A stretch of 58,805 nt of DNA from Planctomycetales bacterium (lineage in GTDB: Bacteria; Planctomycetota; Planctomycetia; Pirellulales; Pirellulaceae). The notes beneath the pieces are model-generated. The model ran no database searches. It saw nothing but the letters and a program-made list of their open reading frames with translations, and was not told where the DNA came from. Below are positions 1 to 9,300 of the stretch, piece by piece. A program made the translations under genes and the position numbers. Numbering within the stretch: the first letter of the stretch is position 1; each line of letters begins with the position of its first letter. The stretch spans positions 1 through 58,805 of the forward strand of contig JAGQPF010000185.1 of NCBI GenBank assembly GCA_020426845.1, written 5' to 3'.

Positions 1-58
1 GCGGTTCCTGCGTGGAAGATGGGAGCCGAGTTTTCACCACGCGATTCAAGGAACTGAC

Positions 59-1468
59 ATGTTGATGTCCCCGCATGCCCGACTTGCGACTGTGCGACGC
101 GATGGACTGGCTTCTCGCCGCTCCGGATGGCTAGCTCTCCTTGCAGTTGTTCTTACGGCAACCGTCATTGGAGCTGCCGAGCCGGCTCCCCGTCCCAACA
201 TCGTGCTGATCATGGCCGATGATCTCGGCTATGCGGAGCTGGGATGCTACGGATCGCAACGCTTCAAGACTCCGAACATCGACGCGCTGGCAAAGTCGGG
301 ACTGCGATTGACCGACTACCACAGCAATGGCGCCGTGTGCTCGCCGACTCGAGCGGCCCTGATGACCGGCCGCTATCAACAGCGCGCGGGGATCGATGGT
401 GTGGTGACGGCCAAAGCCCATCGCGACACTGGCATGAGCCTCGAGGAGGACACGGTTGCCGAGCTGCTCCAGCGCGCGGGCTATGCGACTGGCATCTTTG
501 GCAAGTGGCACCTTGGGTACGACTCGAAATTCAGTCCCACTCGGCAGGGCTTCGACGAGTTCGAGGGATTCGTCTCGGGCAACGTCGACCTGTTTTCACA
601 CATCGATCAGGAAGGCTGGTTTGACTGGTGGGTGGCGCAGCGACTGAAATACATCGCGGGCTACGCGCCACACCGCATCACCGACCAGGGGATCGAGTTC
701 ATTCGTCGCCACAAAGACCAACCGTTCTTTCTCTATCTGCCACACCCCGCGCCACACTCCCCTTATCAGGGCCCCGGGGACACGGCGAATCGCAAGGTCC
801 GCCACGGTTTCGAGCCCGAAGAATTACGTGGGGCGACTGTCTCCCCGAGGCTCGTCGGCGACGAGGCTGCGCGGGCGTACCGCGAAATGGTCGAGGATCT
901 GGACGCTCAAGTGGGCCGCGTCGTCGCGGAATTGGAACAGCAGGGACTGCGAGATAACACGTTGGTGATCTTCTGTTCCGACAATGGTGGCATCAGCAAC
1001 CAGACATTGGGCAGCGACAACGGCCCACTTCGCGGCCGCAAGGGACAGATCTACGAGGGTGGTCACCGTGTGCCGGGGATCTTCCATTGGCCCGGCAAGA
1101 TTCAACCGGGCACCTGTGAGCAAACCGTGCTGGCGTTCGACATGATGCCGACGTTCGCGGCACTGGCGGGAGCCGAACCGAAAGCCAAGCTGGACGGCGT
1201 CAGCCTCCAGCCGCTCTTGCTCGAGCGACAACAACTGCCGAGTCGGCCGCTGATGTGGATGACCGGCGAGCGAACGGCGTATCGCGAAGGCGATTGGAAA
1301 CTATTGATCCAAGGCCGAACGGTCGAACTCTACGATCTAAAAAACGATCTGGGGGAGTCCAAGGACTTGGCGTCAACACAGCTGGACCGCAAGCAGCGCA
1401 TGTATGAGGCCGCTTTGAAATTGCGGGCCGAAATTCGCGGCGCGAAACCGATGAAGACCGGCTCGTAG
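59..1468 (+). CDS. Secreted Cys-type sulfatase (arylsulfatase family)
   Basis: A type I sulfatase of 469 residues that would hydrolyse sulfate esters, probably of sulfated polysaccharides, outside the cytoplasm. The N-terminus has basic residues followed by a hydrophobic stretch (about residues 24-40) ending near Ala-Ala-Glu, which fits a signal peptide or anchor. The metal-binding start of the fold, PNIVLIMADDLG, follows directly. The signature CSPTRAALMTGR places the cysteine that becomes formylglycine at C94, and FGKWHLG and the later SDNGG motif (metal site) are present. Length is normal for the family. The substrate cannot be read from sequence. ATG at 59 is used; an in-frame ATG at 65 is possible. 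The TAG stop lies inside a dispersed palindromic repeat beginning at 1463. Confidence 0.95.
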   Translation: MLMSPHARLATVRRDGLASRRSGWLALLAVVLTATVIGAAEPAPRPNIVLIMADDLGYAELGCYGSQRFKTPNIDALAKSGLRLTDYHSNGAVCSPTRAALMTGRYQQRAGIDGVVTAKAHRDTGMSLEEDTVAELLQRAGYATGIFGKWHLGYDSKFSPTRQGFDEFEGFVSGNVDLFSHIDQEGWFDWWVAQRLKYIAGYAPHRITDQGIEFIRRHKDQPFFLYLPHPAPHSPYQGPGDTANRKVRHGFEPEELRGATVSPRLVGDEAARAYREMVEDLDAQVGRVVAELEQQGLRDNTLVIFCSDNGGISNQTLGSDNGPLRGRKGQIYEGGHRVPGIFHWPGKIQPGTCEQTVLAFDMMPTFAALAGAEPKAKLDGVSLQPLLLERQQLPSRPLMWMTGERTAYREGDWKLLIQGRTVELYDLKNDLGESKDLASTQLDRKQRMYEAALKLRAEIRGAKPMKTGS

Positions 1469-1556
1469 CACAGGCTGCCAGCCTGTGATGGATGTGGTTG
1501 CGTGTGATCGTTGTCGTTTGGGTCACCGGTTGCAGGCTGGCAGCCTGCGCTACGAC
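1463..1556. repeat. Inverted pair of CAGGCTGCCAGCCTG palindromes
   Basis: Two palindromic units face each other: CACAGGCTGCCAGCCTGTG preceded by CGTAG at 1463-1487, and the reverse-oriented GCAGGCTGGCAGCCTGC followed by GCTACG at 1532-1554. About 45 nt lie between them. The same unit occurs at 32475-32498 and as a pair at 52949-53014, so this is a dispersed REP/BIME-like family. The first unit supplies the TAG stop of the upstream sulfatase. Function is unknown; transcript-end hairpin formation is possible. Confidence 0.85.
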
Positions 1557-1718
1557 CGTGTGCGAAACCGCACGCTTCCGGTTTGCCGTGCGATGCGGCT
1601 GCGCGTTTCCGCGTACTATGTGTGCCACCGCGCCTCGGCGCGCGAATTGCTACCTGCAAAGGCAGTGACATATCGGCCAGATTGGTTCGATCTGGGACGA
1701 TTTGGGACGATTTGGCCG

Positions 1719-1817
1719 CAACGCATTTCAAAACTTCCCGATCGGCAATCGGGTTGATAAAACCAGCAGAAAAACTGCCTTCGATTGCGCCAGGGAAGAT
1801 TTTTGAAATGCCCTCTA
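1719..1817 (+). repeat. 99-bp dispersed repeat, copy 1 (inverted copy at 54202-54300)
   Basis: This segment is almost identical to the reverse complement of 54202-54300, with roughly a handful of substitutions and one single-base indel. It contains CCGATCGG near its left end and a small hairpin GCAG-AAAAA-CTGC; in the other copy that stem is extended to GGCAG-AAAAA-CTGCC. Here it lies in the 383-bp gene-free stretch 1469-1851, which otherwise holds only the palindrome pair at its left end and a short TGGGACGATT tandem near 1693-1712. I see no gene in that stretch. Confidence 0.9.
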
Positions 1818-1851
1818 GTTTCTTTCGCCCTCTGTGATTGGAGTCTCGCTC

Positions 1852-2250
1852 ATGAAGAAATTTGTTGCGTTGGGCATATTGGCGGTGGCCGGAGTCGTAG
1901 GCACATGGGGCACATGGGGATTGCTCCAGGCACAGCAGCCGAATGACACTGGAGCGTTTATGCAAATCAAATTGCAGCACGCTCAGAAGATCGTGGAGGG
2001 CTTGGCGCTGGAGAATTATGACCTCATCGGGAAGAGCGCCCAGAAACTCGCCTTGATGAGTCACGAGTCCAACTGGAACGTGTTGCAAACCGTCGAATAC
2101 AATCGACTGAGCCGCGAGTTCCGCGACAGCACGGACCGGCTGCACAAGGCCGCCAGCGAGAAGAACCTCGACGGCGCCACGCTCGCATACTTTGAAGTCA
2201 CCCTCAACTGCGTGCGGTGCCACAAGTACGAGCGTCTATCCGAAAAATGA
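1852..2250 (+). CDS. Small exported c-type cytochrome-like protein
   Basis: A protein of 132 residues with an N-terminal signal peptide (MKKFVALGILAVAGVVG, cleavage probably after the Leu-Gln-Ala region) and one haem c motif, CVRCH, close to the C-terminus. A single C-terminal CxxCH after a largely helical region is the arrangement of cytochrome c'/c-556-type proteins, so a periplasmic electron-transfer or haem-sensing role is likely but unproven. ATG at 1852 is preferred because it starts the canonical KK-hydrophobic signal; a GTG 18 nt upstream at 1834 is in frame. It follows a repeat-rich intergenic stretch and shows no operon partner. Confidence 0.8.
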   Translation: MKKFVALGILAVAGVVGTWGTWGLLQAQQPNDTGAFMQIKLQHAQKIVEGLALENYDLIGKSAQKLALMSHESNWNVLQTVEYNRLSREFRDSTDRLHKAASEKNLDGATLAYFEVTLNCVRCHKYERLSEK

Positions 2251-2315
2251 CGCTTGAACCGTTGAGGTTGTGTTTTTCAACCTTCTCTTGATTCAACGTT
2301 GGCGGAGTACGAGCC

Positions 2316-3695
2316 TCACGCGCGGCCGTCGGGCAGATCGTCCAAAGGCGAGCGATACAGCGGCAACGCGGGAAACAGCGTCGCTGCCAGCTCGGCGGCC
2401 GTTTGCGTCGAAGCCTGTAGCTTTCCGGAGCTCAGCGCCTCGCGAAGTGGCAGCCTGCCCACGAGCAGTGATTGAATCTCCTCTTCGCCGCCCGCTAGGT
2501 AGCTGCGTCCGACCTTGCCGGTCGCAATCTGCACGGAGCGTTTTGCCAACACGATTCGCAGCTTTTGCACGCCAGCGGCCGTCGAGATCGCCAGGCCGAG
2601 CTCACAGGGCCGGTCCAGCTTCGCGGCTCGCGTTTCAAACAACGGCGTCAACGCCGCCAGGAATCCCTCGATGGACACGATGCGAAGGAGATTTACCCAG
2701 TCTCGCTCCGCATCGACGCGGAAGTGATCTCCGCCGGCCTGCACAAACAAGTCGTGCAGCGGCAGGTCTGCGGGGCCGTCGAGCCGAACCTCGAACTCGT
2801 CGGATTCGATCGCGTCGTAGCACACTCTGCGCAATAACTCCTGAGCGGCTTCGTCCTGCCCCGGCGCCACGCAGAGCTCGGCGATTCGACCGCGGCGGAC
2901 AAACGCGTAGCCTACGATCCCGTCCTCCGGCTCCGCCGTCGACGGGGTCGGCGACGTTGCACACGGCGGGCCGCTCTCGACCGCCACATAAACGCGATCG
3001 CAGACACCTCGGCTCACGAGCCATCGCCAATGTTCGTCGTCGCGCCGCACCAACCCGTACCGCTGTCGACAGTCGCCGGCGTGCAAGCGATCAATTGCGT
3101 CCTGCTCGATCTGTCGCCAAATTCGCACCTGGAGCGAGGCCGGCGCCGTCTTGGTCGACAACAGCGACAACAGATCGCGCGGACAAGCCGATGACCAACT
3201 GTGCTGAGGCCCCAGACACCAACCTCGCGCCTGATGCCGCGCTGCGGAGGTCGTCCGCATGGTGGCTAGCACTCTGCCCTGCGCCGAGGCGCGACGCAAC
3301 GCAGTGTCGATCAGCGTCAACTCGGCATCGCTGCCGTGGAGATCGGCGTGCGAATGAAAGTCCACCAGCTCCACGGCCGGAAGCTCGACACCCTCTCCAA
3401 ACGCCAGGTCAACTCGGTTGACCAGTAAGTGGGAGAGCACCTGCTTTTCTTGCATCAGCAAAAGCCGATCCGACGGTTCGTAGCCGGGCCGCTCCAACTG
3501 GGCGGCGAATCCGTCTTCGCCCGGCGACTGCAACGTCGCCCGCAAAAACTCGAAAATGGAGTAATGATCTCCCTCGCCCGCCTCGCGAATCTCCGCACCC
3601 GGAGGCAGCAGCGGCCAGGCTGGCCGACGTTGGCGGGTCGGGCTTCCATCGCAGGCGACCTTTGTTCCCGCATTGCGCGCGACAGTGGCTGGCAT
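2316..3695 (-). CDS. GNAT acetyltransferase / SCP2-like protein (Eis-type architecture)
   Basis: This 459-residue protein resembles the Eis-type acetyltransferases: an N-terminal GNAT domain (the region AEIREAGEGDHYSIFEFLR onward), a second GNAT-like middle domain (about residues 190-330, with GYAFVRRGRIAELCVAPG as the acetyl-CoA-binding strand/turn), and a C-terminal SCP2-like sterol-carrier domain (about 350-435, including CELGLAISTAAGVQKLRI). The acceptor substrate is unknown. It is downstream of, and transcribed with, the BshC-like and GT2 genes (73-nt gap). Residues about 9-18 (TKVACDGSPT) match a degenerate copy of the 33-bp in-frame repeat described at 3637-3668, so either the repeat was absorbed into the N-terminus or the true start lies further in. 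No good downstream ATG exists before the GNAT domain. Confidence 0.7.
   Translation of the reverse strand: MPATVARNAGTKVACDGSPTRQRRPAWPLLPPGAEIREAGEGDHYSIFEFLRATLQSPGEDGFAAQLERPGYEPSDRLLLMQEKQVLSHLLVNRVDLAFGEGVELPAVELVDFHSHADLHGSDAELTLIDTALRRASAQGRVLATMRTTSAARHQARGWCLGPQHSWSSACPRDLLSLLSTKTAPASLQVRIWRQIEQDAIDRLHAGDCRQRYGLVRRDDEHWRWLVSRGVCDRVYVAVESGPPCATSPTPSTAEPEDGIVGYAFVRRGRIAELCVAPGQDEAAQELLRRVCYDAIESDEFEVRLDGPADLPLHDLFVQAGGDHFRVDAERDWVNLLRIVSIEGFLAALTPLFETRAAKLDRPCELGLAISTAAGVQKLRIVLAKRSVQIATGKVGRSYLAGGEEEIQSLLVGRLPLREALSSGKLQASTQTAAELAATLFPALPLYRSPLDDLPDGRA
3637..3668 (-). repeat. Degenerate copy of the 33-bp coding repeat
   Basis: Read on the minus strand this contains GGTCGCCTGCGATGGA followed by AGCCCG, matching the core of the element at 14204-14281 and 54529-54606 but with decayed terminal inverted repeats. 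It is read in the same frame as the other copies (TKVACDGSP versus TRVACDGGP). Single copy, at the 5' end of the GNAT/SCP2 gene. Confidence 0.75.
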
Positions 3696-3768
3696 GTCCC
3701 GAATCCCTTCGAACTGGTGAGATCAATCCATTCGATGCGAAATGGCCGCGCAGAGGCCAAATGGACCG

Positions 3769-5379
3769 TCAACGATAGGTTATGGACAACTTATCCACTT
3801 TTTTGCCAAGGTCCAGTAGTTTGTCCGGAAGTTCTTGACTTGGAAATAGCGCCAGCGAGAGCTCCCGGCTTCCCAGCAGCTGGTCTTCTCGCAGGTTTCG
3901 GCGCAAATCCTCCAGCATTTCGATCAGCGCTTCGCGACGCTCCGCCACATACGGCTGCAGCTTTTCGTTCACTCGCCCAATGCCCCAATGGCGGGCCGCG
4001 AGTTGATCTCGTTGACTCAACAGTGCCGACTTCTCGTCCAGCAGATTTCGGCAGGCCTCACTTGCGAGCTGACTGTCGGTTAAATGACGCTGGGGATTGT
4101 AAACGAGGTCCCGCAATTCCTGTCGTCGCAAGGCGAGCTGCTCGGCACGCCGCCACGGCTCTCGGCCACGCAAGCGGACCGTTGCCGTCATGGTCAGGTA
4201 GGCTGGCGGCTCGATCCGCAGGAACTCCAGCATGATCGCGTCGGTCAACTGATCGTACTTTGCGCCGCCGATGCCGTGAATGAACAGATCGGCAAGCACG
4301 GTACGGCAGAACAGCGTCGTCATCAGAGCTCGCGGGCGAATCCGAGTTTGACCTCGGAGATCGAGCAACATCTCGCGCAGCTGCGAGCCCTCAACCTGCC
4401 ATCCGTGGCGATCGGACAAAGCGAAGCCGTTGCCGGACATCCGCAGCCAGAGCGGCCGGCGCCGCGGCATGGATCGCTGCCAGACCCAAAACGGCGACTC
4501 GAGCCAGCTTTCGTCGCGGTCGAGGTCCGGGACGGGATGAGCACGGCTGCGAATTCGATGGGTGCGACGAAACTGGCTCAGGCCGCGATTGTAGACGCGA
4601 TGCAGTTCGTCGAGCTGTTCGAGCACGGCGGCAGTCCACGCCACGACTTCCGGAAGATCGAACAACTCGCCCAACGGCAGCTCAAGGGTGCGCAGTCCAA
4701 GCTCGCCTTCCAACACGTGCCTCGCCGCCGCCAAGCATCGCCCTAGCGGCTCGCCGGCGAGATGTCGTTCCACGGCCACCGGCCAGAGCGAGTCGATGAG
4801 CGGTTCCTTGGTGAGCGGGTGGATCGCGCGTGCGACGCGTTCGCCAAAGCTCCGGAACAGCTCGCCGTCCACGACGGGCTTTTCTTCAAACGGAATCGGC
4901 TCGGTGGGCTGCTCCCAAAGCACGGTCTCGCTGCGCCAGGTTCCGCTGTCCGCCAGGGGCAACCGCAGGCCGCTCGCCGCCGCGAGATCGTTATCGACCA
5001 CCAGATTCACCGCCACGCCGCGGGCAAGCGTCCCCATTCGCGACAGCCCGAAGTTCTTCAACCAGACGCCGGGATGGAATAACGTCGGTTGGTGTCCCGA
5101 CATTAGCCACGGCGCAGCAGGATCGTCAGGCAGCTCGGGCAGATCGCGATAGCTGCCCGTGTGTCGTCGCGCCAACTGCAAAGCGGCTTCGCGAGCTCGG
5201 GACACGCAGGCAATGCGATCCAGGTCGAGCTGCCAGTTGACGCGCTGTTGCTGTTGGCGAGCAGCGGGCGTCAGTGAAATCGTCGGACGCGACAGTTCCA
5301 CGAGCGCCTCGCCGTCTTGTTGAGGCGCGCGCAGACGATGATAGGCGAGGGGATCGATCGACGGCGTCCCGGAGTTCAT
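3769..5379 (-). CDS. BshC-like protein of unknown specificity
   Basis: A 536-residue cytosolic protein. The segment SGHQPTLFHPGVWLKNF (about residues 94-110) resembles the glutamine-rich N-terminal motif of BshC (bacillithiol synthase, cysteine-adding enzyme). A hydrophobic strand with acidic residues follows (VNLVVDND), and the C-terminal half has GIGGAKYDQLTDAI, comparable to the Gly-Gly/Ala-Tyr signature of BshC, then a helical coiled-coil-like tail (about 415-530). Length matches BshC (about 540). BshA and BshB are not seen here, though a glycosyltransferase lies just upstream, so a different ligation or thiol chemistry is possible. Its ATG overlaps the TGA of the GT2 gene (ATGA), indicating coupled translation. 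The family call is from motif memory, not a search. Confidence 0.5.
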   Translation of the reverse strand: MNSGTPSIDPLAYHRLRAPQQDGEALVELSRPTISLTPAARQQQQRVNWQLDLDRIACVSRAREAALQLARRHTGSYRDLPELPDDPAAPWLMSGHQPTLFHPGVWLKNFGLSRMGTLARGVAVNLVVDNDLAAASGLRLPLADSGTWRSETVLWEQPTEPIPFEEKPVVDGELFRSFGERVARAIHPLTKEPLIDSLWPVAVERHLAGEPLGRCLAAARHVLEGELGLRTLELPLGELFDLPEVVAWTAAVLEQLDELHRVYNRGLSQFRRTHRIRSRAHPVPDLDRDESWLESPFWVWQRSMPRRRPLWLRMSGNGFALSDRHGWQVEGSQLREMLLDLRGQTRIRPRALMTTLFCRTVLADLFIHGIGGAKYDQLTDAIMLEFLRIEPPAYLTMTATVRLRGREPWRRAEQLALRRQELRDLVYNPQRHLTDSQLASEACRNLLDEKSALLSQRDQLAARHWGIGRVNEKLQPYVAERREALIEMLEDLRRNLREDQLLGSRELSLALFPSQELPDKLLDLGKKVDKLSITYR

Positions 5380-6131
5380 TGGCCAACGCAGTGCTTCGCA
5401 GCGTCGGCGACAGGCGCCACAGAGCCTTCACGACAAAGTTGCTTGTAGCTGGCACAGATTACCGAGCGATAGTAGTCCAGCCGTGTCATGGCGTCATCCA
5501 GCGCGCCGCCGAAGCTGCGTTTCTCGTCCAAGTAGATCAGCGGTACCGGCAACTCGATGATCTCGAGATGCTGAAACGCGGCCCGCACCCAAAGTTCAAG
5601 CGGCATCGCGTAACCGGGCTCTTGGATCTCGAGTTGTCGCAGCGCGTCGACACGGTAGGCCTTGAAGCCGCAAAAGGCGTCGGTCAACGACAGCCCGAGC
5701 AGCTCGTTCAACTCGGCGGTCACCACTTGGTTGACCCAGCGACGCTGCCCCGGCGGCTCGCTGTCTCCCTGGTACTGCTTGAGATACCGGCTGCCCGAGA
5801 CGATGTCCGCGCCTTGGAGTGCCGCCAGGAAGCGAGGAATTCGCTGGGGCTCGTGTTGGCCGTCGCAGTCGACGGTCACGACGGCCCAATAACCCTCCCG
5901 GGCGGCGTATTGAAAGGCCGTCCGCAGGGCGGCGCCGTAGCCCTGATTCCCCTCATGTGAGATGACCTGAATGTCACTGCGACGTTTCAGCTCGTCGGCG
6001 GTGCCGTCGGTGGAGCCATCGTCCACGACCAGCACCTCTTGGCTGTGCAGACGCACCTCATCGAGCACTGCGTGGACATGTTTGACTTCGTTGAAGACGG
6101 GGAGGACGGTGAGGGAGCGATGTTCGGTCAA
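5376..6131 (-). CDS. Family 2 glycosyltransferase (dolichol-phosphate mannose synthase-like)
   Basis: A 251-residue GT-A fold transferase. It shows the nucleotide-binding start LPVFNE, VVDDGSTDGT (about residues 35-44), the metal-binding DCD of TVDCDGQHEP (D88, D90), SGSRYL, and a C-terminal FCGFKAYR region typical of GT2 enzymes that load polyprenyl phosphate with a sugar. No transmembrane segments are evident, so it would act at the cytosolic membrane face. The frame begins with TTG at 6131 (TTG-ACC-GAA); no ATG is available before the conserved strand, so TTG is the likely start. It is the first gene of a minus-strand operon with the BshC-like and GNAT/SCP2 genes and diverges from the histidine kinase. 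Confidence 0.85.
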   Translation of the reverse strand: MTEHRSLTVLPVFNEVKHVHAVLDEVRLHSQEVLVVDDGSTDGTADELKRRSDIQVISHEGNQGYGAALRTAFQYAAREGYWAVVTVDCDGQHEPQRIPRFLAALQGADIVSGSRYLKQYQGDSEPPGQRRWVNQVVTAELNELLGLSLTDAFCGFKAYRVDALRQLEIQEPGYAMPLELWVRAAFQHLEIIELPVPLIYLDEKRSFGGALDDAMTRLDYYRSVICASYKQLCREGSVAPVADAAKHCVGQ

Positions 6132-6366
6132 CCAAATTCTCCCGTTGGAGGGCGTCGATAGCCTGCGCCATCATTCGTTGCGCCCGAATAGACCGCCTAA
6201 CCGGGCACGAGCGGCCGGGTCGGTCGCACTGGTGCAGTGCGAGCTTCCCCATTCAAACACGCCATTCTAGGCGTGTCACTCCAGCAAGGCAAAGGGTGCG
6301 GCGAGCGTCGGGCACTCGCGAAGCCGTTTGCTTGAAACGGCTTGCGTCAAACAATAAACTTTCAAA
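6132..6366. promoter_or_regulatory. Divergent intergenic region with three hairpins
   Basis: This 235-bp region separates the minus-strand glycosyltransferase operon from the plus-strand kinase operon and must carry both promoters. It holds three perfect inverted repeats: GCACT/AGTGC at about 6226-6240, ACACGCC/GGCGTGT at 6257-6276, and AAGCCGTTT-GCTTG-AAACGGCTT at 6321-6343. The last ends 23 nt before the kinase ATG. I could not assign confident -35/-10 boxes. The 9-bp stem could be an operator or a 5' UTR hairpin of the kinase mRNA. Confidence 0.45.
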
Positions 6367-9300
6367 ATGGTCTCCGCTGCCCCCACTCCGTCCGCCGACT
6401 CCACATCCGCCCGACTTCGTTGGCTCCCTTGGACCGTTTGGGTGCTGGGCGTCATCGCGGGCGTCGCCGTATGGTACGGCGTTCGCGCCTACGAACGGCG
6501 CGCCTTGCGAAGCGAATTCGACTTGGCGGTGACGGCCCGCGCCGGCGCCTTGGAACGCGAGGTGTCGGTGCAGCTGGAGGCCGTGCGGTTGACGGCCACC
6601 TTCTTCGACACCCCCACCGTTGACGCGGGCGTGTTTCAGCGCGTCGCCGCTCCGTTGTTGGAGAGTCACGCGCCGCTTTCGGCGATCTACTGGATCGTTC
6701 CCGAGCTCGACCACGTGGGCGACGGCGCGGAGCGGCCCACGGCCGCCTCCTCACTGCGAATCGTCACCGGTCGCCGTCGAGATGATCTGATCTTTGACCG
6801 CGACTACGACCTGGCCTCCGATCCAATGGCGTCTTCGCTGCTGGCCGCGTGCGTCAACGGAGAGTCCCAGCTGTTGGCGCGGAGCTTGCCTTGGCAGTCG
6901 CCCGAGGACCAGTTGCTGTTTGTGGTTCCGGTGCACAATACGTCGCTGGGCGCCGCGCCGTCGCTGGGCACGTTGCGAGGCCTGCTGGCGGCCGTGCTGC
7001 GGCTCGACACCATCGTCGATCGCGCGGTGCAGGTGGCGATTCTCGGCAATCTGCAGATTCAACGCGGCATCGACATCTCGGTGATGAGCGGCAACGAGGT
7101 GCTCTACCAGCGCCGCTCGTCGCTGCGCGAGTCACCCGAGTCGATGTCGTTGACCAGCGTCACACCGGTCAAGGCGGCCGGCGCCGATTGGTCCTTGCGC
7201 TGCCAGCCGACGGACACTTATGTTCGCTCGCAGCAAACGCACTGGCCTCTGGCGGGACTGCTGTTGGGCGTTGCAGCAGGCTGGGCGGCCGCTCGATACA
7301 CGCGGCAGCTCATCGATGTGCACCATGAGGTTGAGAGCCAGGTGATGCGTCGCACGCGACAGCTGCAGGCGGTCAATGAGGCATTGCGGCTGGAGATGGC
7401 CGGAAGGCAGAAGACGGAGGAGGCGCTTAGCGAATCATTGGCCGCGTATCGTTCACTGCTCGAAAGCCTGCCGCTGAACGTGTTTCGCAAGGACACGGAG
7501 GGCCGGATCGTGTCGGCCAACGCGAGATTCTGCGAGACCTTGCGGCGGCCGATCGAGGAGGTGGTCAACAAGACGGACCGCGACCTGTTCCACCCCGAGC
7601 TGGCCGAAAAGTACCGCGCCGACGACCAGCGCGTGATTGCGACGGGCGAAGTGCTGGAGGACATCGAGGAGCATGTGCGTCCCGACGGGCGCCGCATCTT
7701 TGTCCAGGTGCTCAAGGCGCCTGCTCTGGATGCGCAGGGCGAGATCGTCGGGGTGCAGGGCATGTTCTGGGACGTCACCGAGCGAAAGCTGAACGAGGAG
7801 GCGCGCCGCGCGAGCGATGCGCGCGTCCGGCAACTGGTCGACTCCAACCTGATCGGCGTCGCGATCGCTCGCGCCGATGGCGAGATCTTCGAGGCGAACG
7901 AGGCGTTCCTGCGCATGATCGGCCGCGACTCCTCGGTGCTCGGCCGGCTCAACTGGCGCGACCTCACGCCGTCGCATTGGGCGGCGGCCGACCGTCGGCA
8001 TATCGACGAGGCGCGGTCGGGAGAGGATTGCAAGCCGTGGGAGAAGGAAGTCATCCACCGCGACGGGCGGCTCGTGCCCGTTGTCGCTGGCGTGACCTGG
8101 ATGCCGGGCCCGCCCGAAGACTTCATTTGGTTTGTGCTCGACATCACGGAACGCAAGAAGATCGAGACCGAATTGCAGCGTGCCAAGGAGGACGCCGATC
8201 AGGCCAATCAGGCGAAAAGCCAGTTCCTGGCCAACATGAGCCATGAGATTCGCACGCCCTTGAACGGCGTCATCAATCTAACGGAGCTCGTGTTGCACTC
8301 GGATCTCTCGCCGAAGCAGCGCGAGTACCTGCAAATGGTCAAGGACTCGGGCGAGTCACTGCTGGCGATCATCAACGATGTGCTCGACTTCGCCAAATCG
8401 GAGGCTGGCAAGATTGAACTGGTGACGGCCCCGATGGTCGTCCGCGACGTCGTAGGTGACACGTTGAAGTCACTTGCCGTCCGCGCCCATGCGAAGAAGC
8501 TGGAGGTGATCTGCAACATTCGCCCCGAGGTCCCCGAGGTTGTCATCGGCGACGCCGCACGCATCCGCCAGGTGCTCACCAATCTGGTGGGCAACGCGAT
8601 CAAGTTCACGGGCATCGGCGAGGTCGAAGTGAGGCTGGAGGCGTCGCCGGCGCCTCCGGAGGATGATGACCCGTCCGCCGCCCCACAGGTGGAGCTTACC
8701 TGCCATGTCCGCGACACGGGCATCGGCATCCCCTCGCATAAGCTCGACACGGTCTTCGAAGCCTTCGAGCAAGCGGACGCGTCCATGACCCGGGATTACG
8801 GCGGCACCGGCCTAGGCCTCTCCATCGTGCGAGGGTTTGTCGAGCTCATGGGGGGCCGTATCTGGGTCGACAGCGAGACGAATCGAGGCAGCACGTTTCA
8901 CTTCACCGCCCGCGTTGGCGTGGGCGAATCGGCGCCTCCCGCGCCGCTGCCACCTGCGCGAGTGCTGGTGGTGGACGACCATCCCGCCAACCGCGTTGTG
9001 CTCGAGGAATTGCTGGGCCGCTGGGGGATGGAGGTGGTCTGTTGCGAACACGGCCGCCAAGCGCTGGACACGCTTCACGATCCGAACGTCGCGCCCTTCG
9101 ACGTGGTGATCACCGACATGCAGATGCCGCGGATGGACGGCTTCGAGCTCGCCCAGAAAATTCGGCTGCTGCCTCATCCCCCGCTGATCGTCATGCTGAC
9201 GTCGTCACCCCGGCCCACGGACTCGGAAATGGCCGCAAAGTCGGGCGTTGTCGCCCAGTTGCTCAAGCCGTTCAAGCAATCGGAGCTGCGCGAGACGATG

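Noticed and set aside
1485..1837. Open frames on both strands across the sulfatase-cytochrome gap
   Set aside because: They consist mostly of translated repeat sequence (QAASLQP, KLPDRQSG-type peptides) with no conserved core.
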